Below are positions 1-9,077 of a stretch of DNA of 64,000 nt, in pieces. The stretch covers positions 62,001 through 126,000 of the forward strand of contig NZ_AUMH01000008.1 in the NCBI RefSeq assembly GCF_000430585.1, read 5' to 3'. This DNA comes from Alicyclobacillus herbarius DSM 13609 (GTDB taxonomy: Bacteria > Bacillota > Bacilli > Alicyclobacillales > Alicyclobacillaceae). Numbering within the stretch: position 1 is the first letter of the stretch; each line of letters opens with the position of its first letter. The position numbers were made by a program, and so were the translations under genes. The notes below the pieces were generated by a model. The model searched no databases. It was given only the letters and a program-made list of their open reading frames with translations, and was not told the DNA's origin.

Positions 1-222
1 GGTCATCACGATGGGATTTTTGTTCATGACCAAGTGAACAGGTTCATGCAAGCCGATCCCGTGCAAGATGGCCCGCCGCACGTCGCCATCCGTCACGGTT
101 CCCAGCAATCGTGCGTTTGTATCCACCACCAGGGCAATTTGTCTCGCATCCGCGTCGATAATCTGGATGGTCTCTTCCAACGAATCCGTAGGGGCCACCA
201 AGATATGGTTGCACATTCTCAC
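1..222 (-). CDS. CBS-domain nucleotidyltransferase, N-terminal part
   Basis: Only the first ~74 codons are in the window; the gene runs off the left edge. The translation contains a CBS-domain pattern: an acidic stretch ending IDADARQIALVVD, then LLGTVTDGDVRRAIL and VMNKNPIVM. In the family, this N-terminal CBS module precedes an NDP-sugar pyrophosphorylase domain and is common in flagellin glycan (legionaminate/pseudaminate-type) loci, which fits the Maf and GT2 genes next door. The catalytic domain is not visible, so the nucleotidyltransferase assignment is inference. The GTG start at 222 lies 6 nt after an AAAGGTGA ribosome site; an in-frame ATG at 216 is the alternative. Confidence 0.7.
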   Translation of the reverse strand, partial: MRMCNHILVAPTDSLEETIQIIDADARQIALVVDTNARLLGTVTDGDVRRAILHGIGLHEPVHLVMNKNPIVMT

Positions 223-310
223 GGACAATCACCTTTCCTGGTAAATCAATTCCTAGGTACGTCGGCCCTGGAAGACGGAATCCAGGGCCAGACGCACAAC
301 TACGAAGGAA

Positions 311-985
311 TTACACATGGCCCTGCGCGAACGTCAGCAGGGTGCTGCCGGCCGCATCTGCCTTTTTCGACGCGATCCGTGCGTATTTGGTAAACCGCCC
401 TGGTGTGAAGGTGAAGATTTTTCCTGCGGTCAGGGTTTGTACCGTCGAACCAGGATCGTCGTACCAATTTGTTGCATCGGCACTCAGCTGGATCTTCGCG
501 TTGATGTTTCCCGTTGCGCCCGCATTTTGCACTGTAAATGTGAAGGCCGATAGTTGAAGTACGTTTTGGGTGAACCCAAACCCATAGGTTGCAGTGGAGG
601 AGACTACGCGTGTCGAAGCGGTGCTCACCGTGGCACGGCCCCCAAGTTGCACATACGGTGCCGTGGATGCGATGGACTGAACGAACGTAACCCGCAGCAG
701 AGAGGCCAACGACTGGAACACGCGCGCCCTCAGGTTGGACTGAGCCGACTGGAACACGCCAGCCTGCAAGAGCGAGTGGGCGGACTGGAACACGCGCGCC
801 CTCAGGTTGGACTGAGCCGACTGGAACACGCCAGCCTGCAGGAGCGAGTGGGCGGACTGGAACACACGCGCCCTCAGGTTAGATTGAGCCGACTGGAATA
901 CCTGTGTTCGCAAATTGGATGCGGTCGTCTGGAACACTTGCGTCAAGAACGACGAAGCCACTTCTGAAAAGACTTTGGTAGCCAA
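311..985 (-). CDS. DUF6385-like protein with 12-residue repeats
   Basis: The 224-residue product has two parts. Residues 6-101 are eight tandem 12-residue units of the form FQSAxSxLxAxV, some identical. Residues ~110-224 form a beta-rich domain (pattern TFTVQNAGATGNINAKIQLS, later FTPGRFTKYARI) resembling DUF6385 proteins found beside glycosyltransferases in spore formers. No signal peptide or membrane segment is visible. The start is a TTG at 985 behind AAGGAGATGAAAGG. The role is unknown; a structural or surface-associated protein tied to the neighbouring glycosylation genes is inference. A second DUF6385-like gene lies at 2556-3185. Confidence 0.7.
   Translation of the reverse strand: MATKVFSEVASSFLTQVFQTTASNLRTQVFQSAQSNLRARVFQSAHSLLQAGVFQSAQSNLRARVFQSAHSLLQAGVFQSAQSNLRARVFQSLASLLRVTFVQSIASTAPYVQLGGRATVSTASTRVVSSTATYGFGFTQNVLQLSAFTFTVQNAGATGNINAKIQLSADATNWYDDPGSTVQTLTAGKIFTFTPGRFTKYARIASKKADAAGSTLLTFAQGHV
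683..970 (-). repeat. Eight tandem 36-nt coding repeats
   Basis: Eight consecutive 36-nt units encode residues 6-101 of the DUF6385-like protein. Two alternating unit types (FQSAQSNLRARV and FQSAHSLLQAGV) recur with nearly identical DNA, giving a higher-order 72-nt period. This suggests recent expansion by slippage or unequal crossing-over. Outer units are more diverged. Confidence 0.85.
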
Positions 986-1211
986 TACCTTTCATCTCCT
1001 TGTGTAGTTAGTCAACCAAAAAGCTGAAGATCAACGGCTTTGACACGAACAATATCAGCCTCACCGTAAATCATGTCCTTGTTCGGGGCGGCACTGACCC
1101 GATGGACTGTCTATTTACGTGCCTTTGACATATAATGCGGGGAGCTTTCGTGGAACAACGACATACGCCGCTAACCAAATGTTTAATTTTCGTTTTTGGG
1201 GGGATGAGGCG

Positions 1212-2522
1212 GTGCTTGTTTTCAACCCTTCGCTTTCGGTCTGTATTATCTGCCGGGATGAAGCAGAGAACCTTGCGCGCCTTCTTCCAACGGTGACTTC
1301 ATTCGCAGACGAAATCGTCGTGGTAGATACGGGTTCGTCGGATCAATCGGTGACGATAGCGAGGCGTTATGGGGCAAAAGTGATTGATTCCCCGTGGGCA
1401 GATGATTTCAGTGCTGCGCGTAATACGGCGCTTCGACACGCTACGCGGACGTGGGTTCTGTGTCTGGACTGTGACGATGAGATCCCTGCGGAATCCATGG
1501 AACGAATTCAATCATTCATTCGCACAACTTCTGCAGAGGGGGCGTATTTACGCTATGAAAGTCCTGTTGTGGCGCACGGTGAGCAAGCAACCGTTGTCGA
1601 TTACAAGTTGATGTTGTTTCGAAACCGGAGACACTATAAGTTCCGAGGGCGGATCCATGAGACGGTGGATGAATCCTTGGCTGAGAGGGTTCCTCTGTCG
1701 GAAATTCCAGTGTCCGACATTCTCATTCGGCACCACGGGTATGAGGACCCGTGTTCCATGAAGGCAAAATATGAACGGAATTTACGAATTATCCGGTCCA
1801 TGGCGGACGGAGAAAAGGACCACACTTTTCTTCGTTACTGCGAAGGGGTGTGTCATATCGAAGGGCTTCAATACGAAGCGGCGCTGGCGTCCCTTCGTCC
1901 CCTCAAATCTGCATGGTCCCCGGCAAATCCCTTGCATTCCGATGTTCTCTATAAGCTGGTCATCTGTTTGTACGAACTGGGCAAACTGGACGAGGCTCAG
2001 AGGGAGCTGTCCACTGCTATCGAAGTATATCCGGATTTTACAGATCTCTACTATTTTTCTGCGTGCATCGACTTTCAACAGGGCTATCTGGAGGAAGCCG
2101 AAAGCAAGTGGAGACACTGCCTGGAGATAGGTGAGTCACCTTCCTGCTATTTACACTTGCAGGGAACGGGCACGTATCTCGCCTGGCGCGGGATTCTAGA
2201 AATCTGTATACGGCAAGAGAGGCATCGAGACGCAGTGCACGCCTGTCTCAACTGCTTGCGGGCCAAGCCGAATGATTTCACCCGTATGAGGCAGCTGGTG
2301 ATGTTGATTGCCGACCGCTTCGATTGGCCGGACGGAATACGAGAGTTATCCCGGATCTTTGACCTTGCCGATCCGTCCACAATCTGCTCAATTGCCTCTG
2401 TTGGAGAGCAGATTGGCCGACTGGAATGGGCCTATGCCTTGCTGACGTCAGGACTCATGCAGAAATCCGCGGAAAGGTATTCGTGTCAAATCGCACGGCT
2501 TCTGAACAAGATGATTGATTAG
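1212..2522 (+). CDS. GT2 glycosyltransferase with TPR-like C-terminus
   Basis: The N-terminal ~230 residues are a GT-A fold family 2 glycosyltransferase: LSVCIICRDEAENLARLL at the start, EIVVVDTGSSDQS, and the metal-binding LDCDDEIP region (DxD-like). The remaining ~200 residues are helical and repeat-like (YKLVICLYELGKLDEAQREL, DLYYFSACIDFQQGYLEEAE), resembling TPRs. This architecture is typical of SunS/Maf-neighbour protein glycosyltransferases. The frame is open from a GTG at 1119, but a TATAAT at 1131-1136 would put transcription start inside that extension. The GTG at 1212 behind GGGGGATGAGG better matches where the GT2 domain begins. Probable role: glycosylation of flagellin or a surface protein. 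Confidence 0.8.
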   Translation: MLVFNPSLSVCIICRDEAENLARLLPTVTSFADEIVVVDTGSSDQSVTIARRYGAKVIDSPWADDFSAARNTALRHATRTWVLCLDCDDEIPAESMERIQSFIRTTSAEGAYLRYESPVVAHGEQATVVDYKLMLFRNRRHYKFRGRIHETVDESLAERVPLSEIPVSDILIRHHGYEDPCSMKAKYERNLRIIRSMADGEKDHTFLRYCEGVCHIEGLQYEAALASLRPLKSAWSPANPLHSDVLYKLVICLYELGKLDEAQRELSTAIEVYPDFTDLYYFSACIDFQQGYLEEAESKWRHCLEIGESPSCYLHLQGTGTYLAWRGILEICIRQERHRDAVHACLNCLRAKPNDFTRMRQLVMLIADRFDWPDGIRELSRIFDLADPSTICSIASVGEQIGRLEWAYALLTSGLMQKSAERYSCQIARLLNKMID

Positions 2523-2555
2523 AAAAACAGGCAGCGGACAGGGTGCTGGATTTAT

Positions 2556-3185
2556 TCAGTTGAGAATTTGGGACTGAAATACAATCCGCAATTTTGTCCG
2601 TTGGTCTTCCTCAGAAGAGCGATATAGCAGCCTTATGAGTTTGGAAAAACGAAGTGGGGTGACAATGGTTGTCTCTTTTGCTGGGATGGTCAGAATGCCG
2701 TCAAGGTCGTTCGCCAAGTTCTCATGGTCAGTTCCAATCTGAACATAGACTTCGGCATCGGCGTCGCCCATATTATGCACCAAATATACATATTGGATGG
2801 AGTGGCTTATATCTTCCAGTGGAAGGGGAGTGAACTGGTTTGTAGCGATGACTGTGTATCTGTGTTCGACAAAGGCGAGATTTTTTGTGCGAACATCGAT
2901 CTTTGAACGCGTCTCAAGCCTCCCTTTTTTATCGACCTTCACTGGCAGGGCCTTTCCATCATACTGTCCATATATCAGGGTGCGGGGAAGTTTGTTTCGT
3001 TTCCGTGTGCTCGATACTGTCCGGATTTTTCTGTGCGAGTAGGTTTCTGATGGACACAAACGACGGTCTGTCGCGGTGTGGCCGCAGATGGTTGAGAGGG
3101 CAGGCTTGAAGATGCGTGGTTCCGTCTTCGTCCTCGTTTTGCGCTTGCGGCATACATAAATAGGCCTCTTTCCTTTGTGACTCAC
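2556..3185 (-). CDS. DUF6385-like hypothetical protein
   Basis: The product is 209 residues. The first ~65 are very basic (KRKTRTKTEPR, RKIRTVSSTRKRNKLPR), and the rest is a beta-rich domain with YTVIATNQFTPLPLEDIS, VYLVHNMGDADAEVYVQIG and SKLIRLLYRS, which I recognise as DUF6385-like. It is convergent with the GT2 gene and divergent from the gene at 3363. The start is GTG at 3185, 10 nt downstream of GAGGGGA. Function is unknown; the positive N-terminus could bind an anionic polymer or membrane. The pairing of two DUF6385 proteins with Maf and GT2 genes suggests a role in the same glycosylated structure. Confidence 0.65.
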   Translation of the reverse strand: MSHKGKRPIYVCRKRKTRTKTEPRIFKPALSTICGHTATDRRLCPSETYSHRKIRTVSSTRKRNKLPRTLIYGQYDGKALPVKVDKKGRLETRSKIDVRTKNLAFVEHRYTVIATNQFTPLPLEDISHSIQYVYLVHNMGDADAEVYVQIGTDHENLANDLDGILTIPAKETTIVTPLRFSKLIRLLYRSSEEDQRTKLRIVFQSQILN

Positions 3186-3362
3186 GGCTACATCGTCCCC
3201 TCCACTGCGATATCCGTCATTATATCTATGTCCTTGTCATCTGACACGGCAGAGACCCATCGTTCGTTCCCCGTGCAACCACGGTACCTTGGGCCATCAT
3301 CCAATCACTTCAGCGAGCTGCTGCTTATATTGACGGTGATCCCAGCATGGGGGAGCAGATCA

Positions 3363-3872
3363 ATGAGCGGTCAAGTCCGAGCAGCCACGACACATCAATG
3401 CAGACAAAAAATCGAAGACTGGTATATCTGGCTCAGGGACAAATTCAGCAGCACCCAGAACGAAAGTTTCCATTTTAGAAACACGGAATTCGAACATCGC
3501 GCAATGAGTCTATTATCACGACTATTGGAAGACACACACTGGTTCATACAAACGGGATCGCAAATACTGTACCGGGAAAAATCCGGTCATGAAGCCGGGG
3601 GAGACGAGACGATGGACCCATCACACTGGCTTGATTCGCGCCAACAATTGCAATCCGCGATTGAGAAATGGTATGCATGGCTGCTTTCCAATCCCAGTCC
3701 CTTGCTAAATTCCGATGACGTAGTTCGGATTCACGCACCTGTTGTGGTTTTTCACAAGGCGAATGAGTGGTTGAGTCGAACCACGATGCTCAACACCGAC
3801 TGGTTTTTCGATAAGGGTTCCGACATTGTCATGGATCGGTGGAGAAAGGAAGATCACGATGCATACGACTAA
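3363..3872 (+). CDS. Hypothetical protein, internally duplicated
   Basis: I do not recognise a named family. The 169-residue product consists of two copies of a ~60-residue module. Each begins IE(D/K)WYxWL and ends (E/N)T(H/D)WF(I/F)xxGS(Q/D)I, separated by a linker near residue 75. The sequence is tryptophan-rich and probably helical, with no signal peptide. The open frame extends upstream to 3177, but the ATG at 3363 has GGGGGAG seven nt ahead and starts just before the first module. It overlaps the next gene by 14 nt, so the two are likely translationally coupled with the Maf glycosyltransferase. A chaperone or adaptor role is speculation. Confidence 0.6.
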   Translation: MSGQVRAATTHQCRQKIEDWYIWLRDKFSSTQNESFHFRNTEFEHRAMSLLSRLLEDTHWFIQTGSQILYREKSGHEAGGDETMDPSHWLDSRQQLQSAIEKWYAWLLSNPSPLLNSDDVVRIHAPVVVFHKANEWLSRTTMLNTDWFFDKGSDIVMDRWRKEDHDAYD

Positions 3873-4191
3873 GGTGCCCGATTTCGTCTCCTCTATAGAA
3901 CAAGGTTGTACGGCATGGCGTAGGGGTGACGATTCTGAAGGAGTCACTTGGTTCCAAAAAGCGTGTCTGTTATGGCTCAATGCGTTGGAGCGGGAGGCAT
4001 TGGGTGAAACGGGTATCAAGTCTGAGACCATGGACCAGATAAGCGGGCTGCTGGATAAAATGATTGAATATTTGTGTAACTCTGATGTCATCCGGGCGAC
4101 GGACATTGTGGAATATGAGATATTACCCCTTTTAAAGTGCGAATACGGTGTAGGGAGAGGGGACACTGAAATTGAACAATCCCATTCTTGA
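3859..4191 (+). CDS. Small helical protein upstream of maf
   Basis: The product is 110 residues, predicted mainly helical (SSIEQGCTAWRRGDDSEGV, LLDKMIEYLCNSDVIRATD), acidic, with no signal peptide. No family is recognised with certainty. Size and helical content recall FliS/FlgN-like chaperones that neighbour flagellin-modification genes, but no diagnostic motif is visible. The ATG at 3859 has GGAAAGGAAG before it. The gene overlaps the upstream gene (to 3872) and the downstream maf gene (from 4172) at both ends, indicating a coupled operon. Confidence 0.6.
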   Translation: MHTTKVPDFVSSIEQGCTAWRRGDDSEGVTWFQKACLLWLNALEREALGETGIKSETMDQISGLLDKMIEYLCNSDVIRATDIVEYEILPLLKCEYGVGRGDTEIEQSHS

Positions 4192-6085
4192 AGACAACCT
4201 GAATTGCCTGCCGGAATCTATTCGGAGGATTTTACCAAGTATCGAACCCAGCAGCGACCTCCCTCAATCGGTTCGAATTATACTTGGGCGGCAAGGTTGG
4301 CCAGTTGCTCGAGTGAAACTCGGAGACGCTTTCGTTCATACGAACAGTCTTGTCGATCCGTGGGATGAGGCGAAGCGATGGGCTGAAACGTTGGACTACA
4401 AAGATGTGATGGTCAGTTTTATCTACGGATGCGGCTTTGGTTATCCGTTATTGGAATATGCAAAGAGAAAGAAACCCTATACTGAAACCGTCATTTTTGA
4501 ACGGAATGTTGATCTGTTTTATGCCATGTTAAGTCGTATCGACATGCGGTCGTTATTGACGGACCCATCCGTTCATTTTGTGGTGGGTGACATGCAGCAG
4601 ATGCGCGAGCAGCTGGGAGAGGTTCTTACAGCCGACTTTTTACTCCGGGCCACCAAGCCAGCGTCATTCTTCACCTGGCTGGCTCATCGGAATGAAAAAG
4701 CAACTTACCTTGAGGTTCATGAGTGGATATGGAATAATCTGGAGCTTCACTTGAGTGGGGTTGGGAACTCGGTTCACGACACACTGGTTGGAATGTACAA
4801 CACACTGGATAATGTTGAGAAAATCTTCTCCAGCGTCCCGTTGAGCTCGCTTCGGGGTGCGTTTGCCGGAAGGCCCGCCTTTATTGTTGCAAATGGCCCG
4901 TCCCTCGACAAGAATATTGATACTCTTGCTCAGGCGATAGGAAAATCTCTCATTTTGACGGCCGAATCTGCGCTTCGTCCTTGCTTAAAGAAAAGTATTT
5001 GTCCAGACGCCGTCTGCGTGACGGAACGCACTCCGAACGTGTATCATATCCACTTCGAACATGAGCACCTTCCACCCGAACTGGTACTCGTAGGATTGAC
5101 TTTGATTGACCCAAGAATTCCCCGTCGGTTTTCGGGTCCATGGGTACCGGTGTTTCGTAAAGGGGAATCCACCGGCAAGTGGATCCAGGAGTCTATTTCA
5201 GACGATCTCGAAGGGCTCAACGGTGGGGGGTCATCGGCTCATCTGGCGTTTGAATTCGCTCTGTGGTTAGGTGCAAATCCCATTATCTTCGTTGGCCAGG
5301 ACCTTGCCTTTGGTCCGAACAAGGTTACCCATAGCCGGTTATCGGCGTACTCGGAAGCTTACCTGACGGAGCAAGTACAACTCCTTCAGGCTCAGCCCAC
5401 CTATTCTGTCCCTGGGATTGACGGAAAACCTGTCGCGACAACAAAAACTTGGTATGAGTTCAAGACGTGGTTTGAACAACAGATTCGCTTACACCCTGAG
5501 ACGAGATTTATTGACGCTACGGAAGGAGGGGCTTACATTCAAGGGACGGAGGTCATGACGTTGCAAGATGCCATTTCCGCATTTTGCCATAAACCTCTTC
5601 CAACATGTCTTTACCATTACGTAACCGCCACGACAATTCCGAACACAGCAGCCGATGAGACGAAGCACAAGGCCTTGTTGCATAGAATTCGTCAGATTCG
5701 AGATCAGTTTAATGAATTAGCGCAAGCGGCAGACGAAGACATCCGGACCTGTCGCATGGTCGAAAAAGCATGTTATCTGCAAGAAAAATACCCAGGTACC
5801 GTATTGCCTCCTTTTATTGAAACATTGTTTCAGCGAAATACGAACGCGTTTCGCAAGTACGCGGTTGATGAGTGCATTGTTCCATTTACCCAACAGGTCA
5901 TTTTTGCAGTGCATAAACAGATCAACGACGTCGGAGAGGTAGATACAGTTGAGCGCCTGGAAAAGGTATCAAGATTGCAAAGACAAATGTTCGAATCTAT
6001 ACAAAAAATCTGTCGTCTGGTAGCACGGCACTTTGAATTGGCTGAGGATAGGATCAATGCTCGTCGAACAGCTATCGATCTATAA
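4172..6085 (+). CDS. maf: Maf-family (DUF115) flagellin glycosyltransferase
   Basis: The 637-residue product has the motility-associated factor architecture. An N-terminal region (~1-200) is followed by the DUF115/MptE-like core beginning near residue 230 with AGRPAFIVANGPSLDKNI, then VCVTERTPN and GGGSSAHLAFEFALWLGANPIIFVGQDLAF. A helical C-terminus (~480-637) completes it. Maf enzymes transfer nonulosonic acids (pseudaminic or legionaminic) to flagellin Ser/Thr residues in the cytoplasm before export. The start is TTG at 4172 behind GGGAGAGGGG, overlapping the previous gene by 20 nt. The sugar donor cannot be read from sequence, but the CBS nucleotidyltransferase at the window start would suit donor synthesis. 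Confidence 0.85.
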   Translation: MNNPILEDNLNCLPESIRRILPSIEPSSDLPQSVRIILGRQGWPVARVKLGDAFVHTNSLVDPWDEAKRWAETLDYKDVMVSFIYGCGFGYPLLEYAKRKKPYTETVIFERNVDLFYAMLSRIDMRSLLTDPSVHFVVGDMQQMREQLGEVLTADFLLRATKPASFFTWLAHRNEKATYLEVHEWIWNNLELHLSGVGNSVHDTLVGMYNTLDNVEKIFSSVPLSSLRGAFAGRPAFIVANGPSLDKNIDTLAQAIGKSLILTAESALRPCLKKSICPDAVCVTERTPNVYHIHFEHEHLPPELVLVGLTLIDPRIPRRFSGPWVPVFRKGESTGKWIQESISDDLEGLNGGGSSAHLAFEFALWLGANPIIFVGQDLAFGPNKVTHSRLSAYSEAYLTEQVQLLQAQPTYSVPGIDGKPVATTKTWYEFKTWFEQQIRLHPETRFIDATEGGAYIQGTEVMTLQDAISAFCHKPLPTCLYHYVTATTIPNTAADETKHKALLHRIRQIRDQFNELAQAADEDIRTCRMVEKACYLQEKYPGTVLPPFIETLFQRNTNAFRKYAVDECIVPFTQQVIFAVHKQINDVGEVDTVERLEKVSRLQRQMFESIQKICRLVARHFELAEDRINARRTAIDL

Positions 6086-6215
6086 AGCATAAAATTTAGT
6101 ACAATATAGACTTTAAACAGGCCTATATCACGGAGAAATTTATAGCCCTCCCCAGAGCACGGACGTTATCCCAGATGCAAGATTTCAAGATGAGGATTCC
6201 AGTCACGGCGGGCGG

Positions 6216-6244
6216 TTCTCAATTCAGTTGATATCGAGTATTAT
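6216..6244 (+). promoter_or_regulatory. Possible promoter upstream of acsA
   Basis: In the 258-nt gap between maf and acsA, TTCTCA (6216) and TATTAT (6239) are 17 nt apart. TTGATA (6228) with TAACAT (6250) is a competing weaker pair at 16 nt. The whole gap is A+T-rich. No cre-like operator was seen. The call rests on consensus match only. Confidence 0.3.
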
Positions 6245-6343
6245 GAATATAACATTTATATCTCCTCATCTTTTGAAACACTTGTGTGCCCCGGGGTGAT
6301 TTCGTGTGTCCAGTCTGTAAGACCAAGGAAGGGGAGGTCGGTC

Positions 6344-8299
6344 ATGACCAATACACCGAAAAATCTCGACACCCTACTGGCAGAATCACGAACGTTTCCA
6401 CCCAGTCCATCTTTCCGAGCAAACGCCAATTATCAAGATCCAGCCATCTACGCGCAAGCTTCGGCTGACCCGGAACAATACTGGTCTGACGAGGCGTGTC
6501 ATCTCGACTGGTTTGAGACTTTTCACACGGTTCTCGAATGGAATCCCCCACACGCCAAATGGTTTCTCGGAGGCACCCTAAACGCTGCGTATAACTGCGT
6601 AGATCGCCACCGGGTGGGGGCGCGCAAGAATAAGGCGGCGCTGATATGGGAAGGGGAGCCGGGCGATGTCAAAGTCTATACGTATGACCTGCTCGGCCGG
6701 GAAGTAGACCGCGCTGCCCACGTCCTCAAGCAGTTAGGCGTCCAAAAGGGAGACCGGGTTACGATTTACCTGCCGATGATTCCAGAACTCCCCATCGCGA
6801 TGCTCGCGTGTGCCAAGATTGGCGCCATTCACTCGGTGGTTTTCGCTGGGTTTTCTGCTCAGTCGCTGCGAGACCGGATCTTGGACGCGGATGCCAAGCT
6901 GCTCATTACGGCAGATGGCGGCTGGCGCCGAGGGAACCTGCTGCCGCTCAAGGCTAACGCGGATGAGGCGGTGGCTGGAACTCCGGTTGAAAAGGTGTTG
7001 GTGGTCGAACGTGTGGGTGAGGCTTCCGGGGCGGTTTATCAGCCCGGCCGTGACGTGCGCTGGGAGGAAATGATGGCCAGCGCCCCGACCACGCCCTTCC
7101 CGGCGGAACACATGGACGCGGAAGATATTTTATACCTTTTGTACACCTCCGGCACGACCGGGAAGCCGAAAGGCATCGTGCACACCACGGGTGGGTACTT
7201 GGTCGGGTGCAACACGTCGATGCGTAGCGTGTTCGACCTGAAGGATGACGATGTGTACTTCTGCACTGCGGATATTGGCTGGGTGACCGGACACACCTAT
7301 ATCGTTTACGGTCCGCTCTCCGCGGGAGCGACGGTACTCATGTACGAAGGGGCTCCGGATTGGCCGAATCGGGAACGGTTCTGGGAAATGATAGAGCGTT
7401 ATGGGGTCACCATTTTTTACACGGCGCCGACCTTGATTCGTACGTTTATGAAGTGGGGACCGCAGTATCCGGCCGGCCATGACCTCAGTTCCCTGCGACT
7501 CTTGGGCACGGTCGGTGAGCCTATCAATCCGGAGGCCTGGATGTGGTTCCACGAACACGTGGGGCAAGGCCGCTGCCCGATTGCCGACACCTGGTGGCAA
7601 ACGGAGACCGGCTGCGCCATGATTGCCCCGTTACCCGGCATTGTTACGACCAAACCGGGCTCAGCCACGCGGCCAGTACCCGGTATCTCCGCCAAGGTGG
7701 TGGACGAGGAAGGAAAACCGGTGGCGCCGGGGCAAGGCGGATACCTGGTTATCGATAAGCCGTGGCCGTCGATGCTGCGCACCATCTGGCGCGACGATGA
7801 GCGGTTCCAAAAAACCTACTTCGGCAAGTTCCCTGGGGTCTACCTGCCCGGGGACGGCGCTCATGTGGATGAGCAAGGGTACTTCTGGATCTTGGGCCGA
7901 ATCGACGACGTAATCAACGTATCCGGACACCGCATTGGCACGATGGAGGTCGAGAGCGCGCTCGTCGACCATCAGGCGGTGGCCGAGGCGGCGGTCATCG
8001 GACGCAGCCATGAGGTCAAAGGCCAAGTCATTACCGCGTTTGTCACGGTGAAGGAAGGCGTCGAGACCAGTGACGCATTGGTTCAGCAGCTGAAGCAGCA
8101 TGTGGTGGAGAAAATCGGCGCCATGGCCCGGCCGGAGGAAATCATCTTCACGGCAGAGTTGCCAAAAACGCGTAGTGCCAAGATCATGCGGCGCCTGTTG
8201 AGGGACATTGCCGAGGGGCGGGTCCTGGGGGATACCACGACCCTGGCCGATCCGTCCGTGGTTGAACAGCTCAAGGAACTCTACCGAGACAAAGAGTAG
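6344..8299 (+). CDS. acsA: Acetyl-CoA synthetase
   Basis: This enzyme makes acetyl-CoA from acetate, ATP and CoA through an acetyl-AMP intermediate. The 651-residue product is full length. The adenylate-forming core motif [11 protein letters not shown] is near residue 265, WWQTETG near 415, and the C-terminal domain contains [15 protein letters not shown]. The acylatable catalytic lysine sits in [11 protein letters not shown] near the end, the site that Pat/AcuA-type acetylation controls in homologs. The ATG at 6344 is preceded by GGGGAGGTC; the frame is open further upstream without a better site. The acetate permease gene follows 11 nt downstream, so the pair forms an acetate-scavenging operon ending at the hairpin at 8941. 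Confidence 0.95.
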   Translation: MTNTPKNLDTLLAESRTFPPSPSFRANANYQDPAIYAQASADPEQYWSDEACHLDWFETFHTVLEWNPPHAKWFLGGTLNAAYNCVDRHRVGARKNKAALIWEGEPGDVKVYTYDLLGREVDRAAHVLKQLGVQKGDRVTIYLPMIPELPIAMLACAKIGAIHSVVFAGFSAQSLRDRILDADAKLLITADGGWRRGNLLPLKANADEAVAGTPVEKVLVVERVGEASGAVYQPGRDVRWEEMMASAPTTPFPAEHMDAEDILYLLYTSGTTGKPKGIVHTTGGYLVGCNTSMRSVFDLKDDDVYFCTADIGWVTGHTYIVYGPLSAGATVLMYEGAPDWPNRERFWEMIERYGVTIFYTAPTLIRTFMKWGPQYPAGHDLSSLRLLGTVGEPINPEAWMWFHEHVGQGRCPIADTWWQTETGCAMIAPLPGIVTTKPGSATRPVPGISAKVVDEEGKPVAPGQGGYLVIDKPWPSMLRTIWRDDERFQKTYFGKFPGVYLPGDGAHVDEQGYFWILGRIDDVINVSGHRIGTMEVESALVDHQAVAEAAVIGRSHEVKGQVITAFVTVKEGVETSDALVQQLKQHVVEKIGAMARPEEIIFTAELPKTRSAKIMRRLLRDIAEGRVLGDTTTLADPSVVEQLKELYRDKE

Positions 8300-8310
8300 G
8301 GGGCGTCACC

Positions 8311-8892
8311 ATGGCCAATGAAGTGAAGATTGCAGATCCAGGACCGCTGGGACTGGCCGGTTTTGGCATCACGACCTGCATTCTCAGCTTGATCAACGCA
8401 GGGGTCACCAGCGCAGACGCGATGGGTGTCGTGCTTGGATTAGCCATCGCCTACGGTGGCGGTGCACAGTTGTTGGCTGGAATGTGGGAGTTTCGCAAGG
8501 GCAACACGTTCGGTGCTACGGCGTTTTCGTCCTATGGCGCGTTTTGGCTGGCGTTTTACTTCATTGTGAAAGCGGCTCCAAAAGCAGGAATGGGCGTGTT
8601 TCTCCTGTTTTTCGGCATCCTTACCCTGTACCTGTGGTTCGGTACGTTCTACCTCAACAAAGCGCTGTTCTTCGTCTTTCTGACTTTGTGGATTACGTTT
8701 TTCTTACTTGCCCTGCACGAGTTCGGTGTACTCGGCTCGTCAGCTCTTGGTGGATGGGTCGGTGAACTATGCGGTTTGTTGGCTCTCTATACTTCAGCTG
8801 CCATCGTCCTCAATACCACCGCCGGCCGAACCATTCTACCGCTGGGGAAGGCGTACCGGACGCCGACCTTGGCTCACGGCGTTTCTGCCTAG
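8311..8892 (+). CDS. Acetate permease, GPR1/FUN34/YaaH (SatP) family
   Basis: A 193-residue membrane protein with six hydrophobic segments. The N-terminal DPGPLGLAGFGITTCILSL is the family signature region (a variant of NPAPLGL), followed by GGGAQLLAGMWEF and FSSYGAFWL. Members are hexameric acetate/succinate:proton symporters or channels in the cytoplasmic membrane. The gene starts 11 nt after acsA with AGTAGGGGGCG as ribosome site. The context strongly supports acetate uptake feeding AcsA. Confidence 0.9.
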   Translation: MANEVKIADPGPLGLAGFGITTCILSLINAGVTSADAMGVVLGLAIAYGGGAQLLAGMWEFRKGNTFGATAFSSYGAFWLAFYFIVKAAPKAGMGVFLLFFGILTLYLWFGTFYLNKALFFVFLTLWITFFLLALHEFGVLGSSALGGWVGELCGLLALYTSAAIVLNTTAGRTILPLGKAYRTPTLAHGVSA

Positions 8893-8940
8893 TACGGAGG
8901 GGCCGAAGGGCCGTAAGCGAAAGTACCTGTTTCGAATATG

Positions 8941-8969
8941 CCACCCTGCCTATGCAGGGTGGTTTTTTT
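8941..8969 (+). terminator. Rho-independent terminator of acsA-satP
   Basis: A perfect 9-bp stem CCACCCTGC/GCAGGGTGG with a 4-nt loop (CTAT) is followed directly by seven T residues. It lies 48 nt after the permease stop codon. Confidence 0.93.
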
Positions 8970-8998
8970 ATGCCTTTTCCAAGTTGAAAAATCGGTTA

Positions 8999-9027
8999 TT
9001 GACGATCCCGACGAGATGGCGTAGACT
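8999..9027 (+). promoter_or_regulatory. Promoter of the sulfate assimilation operon
   Basis: TTGACG (8999-9004) and TAGACT (9022-9027) are separated by 17 nt, a good housekeeping-sigma match. It lies about 50 nt upstream of the chosen cysH start and just after the acs terminator, so it would drive the operon to 15862. Confidence 0.7.
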
Positions 9028-9040
9028 GATTGCAACTAGA

Positions 9041-9065
9041 AGATATACTATTTATATCGGAATTA
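9041..9065 (+). promoter_or_regulatory. Possible CymR-type operator
   Basis: An A+T-rich segment (ATATACTATTTATAT) followed by CGGAATTA lies between the promoter and cysH. It resembles the binding site of CymR, the cysteine-metabolism repressor of Bacilli, whose consensus is A+T-rich and ends in GGAATT. The position just downstream of the -10 box suits repression. The assignment is from memory of the consensus and untested. Confidence 0.4.
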
Positions 9066-9077
9066 GAGGTGTATGGT

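Noticed and set aside
554-967. Long plus-strand frame opposite the DUF6385-like gene
   Set aside because: It mirrors the repeat on the other strand, has no ribosome site, and its product resembles no family.
683-970. Regular 36-nt repeats suggestive of a CRISPR array
   Set aside because: The units are contiguous, without unique spacers, and encode an in-frame protein repeat.
1125-1136. Adjacent TTGACA and TATAAT as a complete promoter
   Set aside because: The hexamers abut with no spacer; only the TATAAT may serve, with a poor -35.
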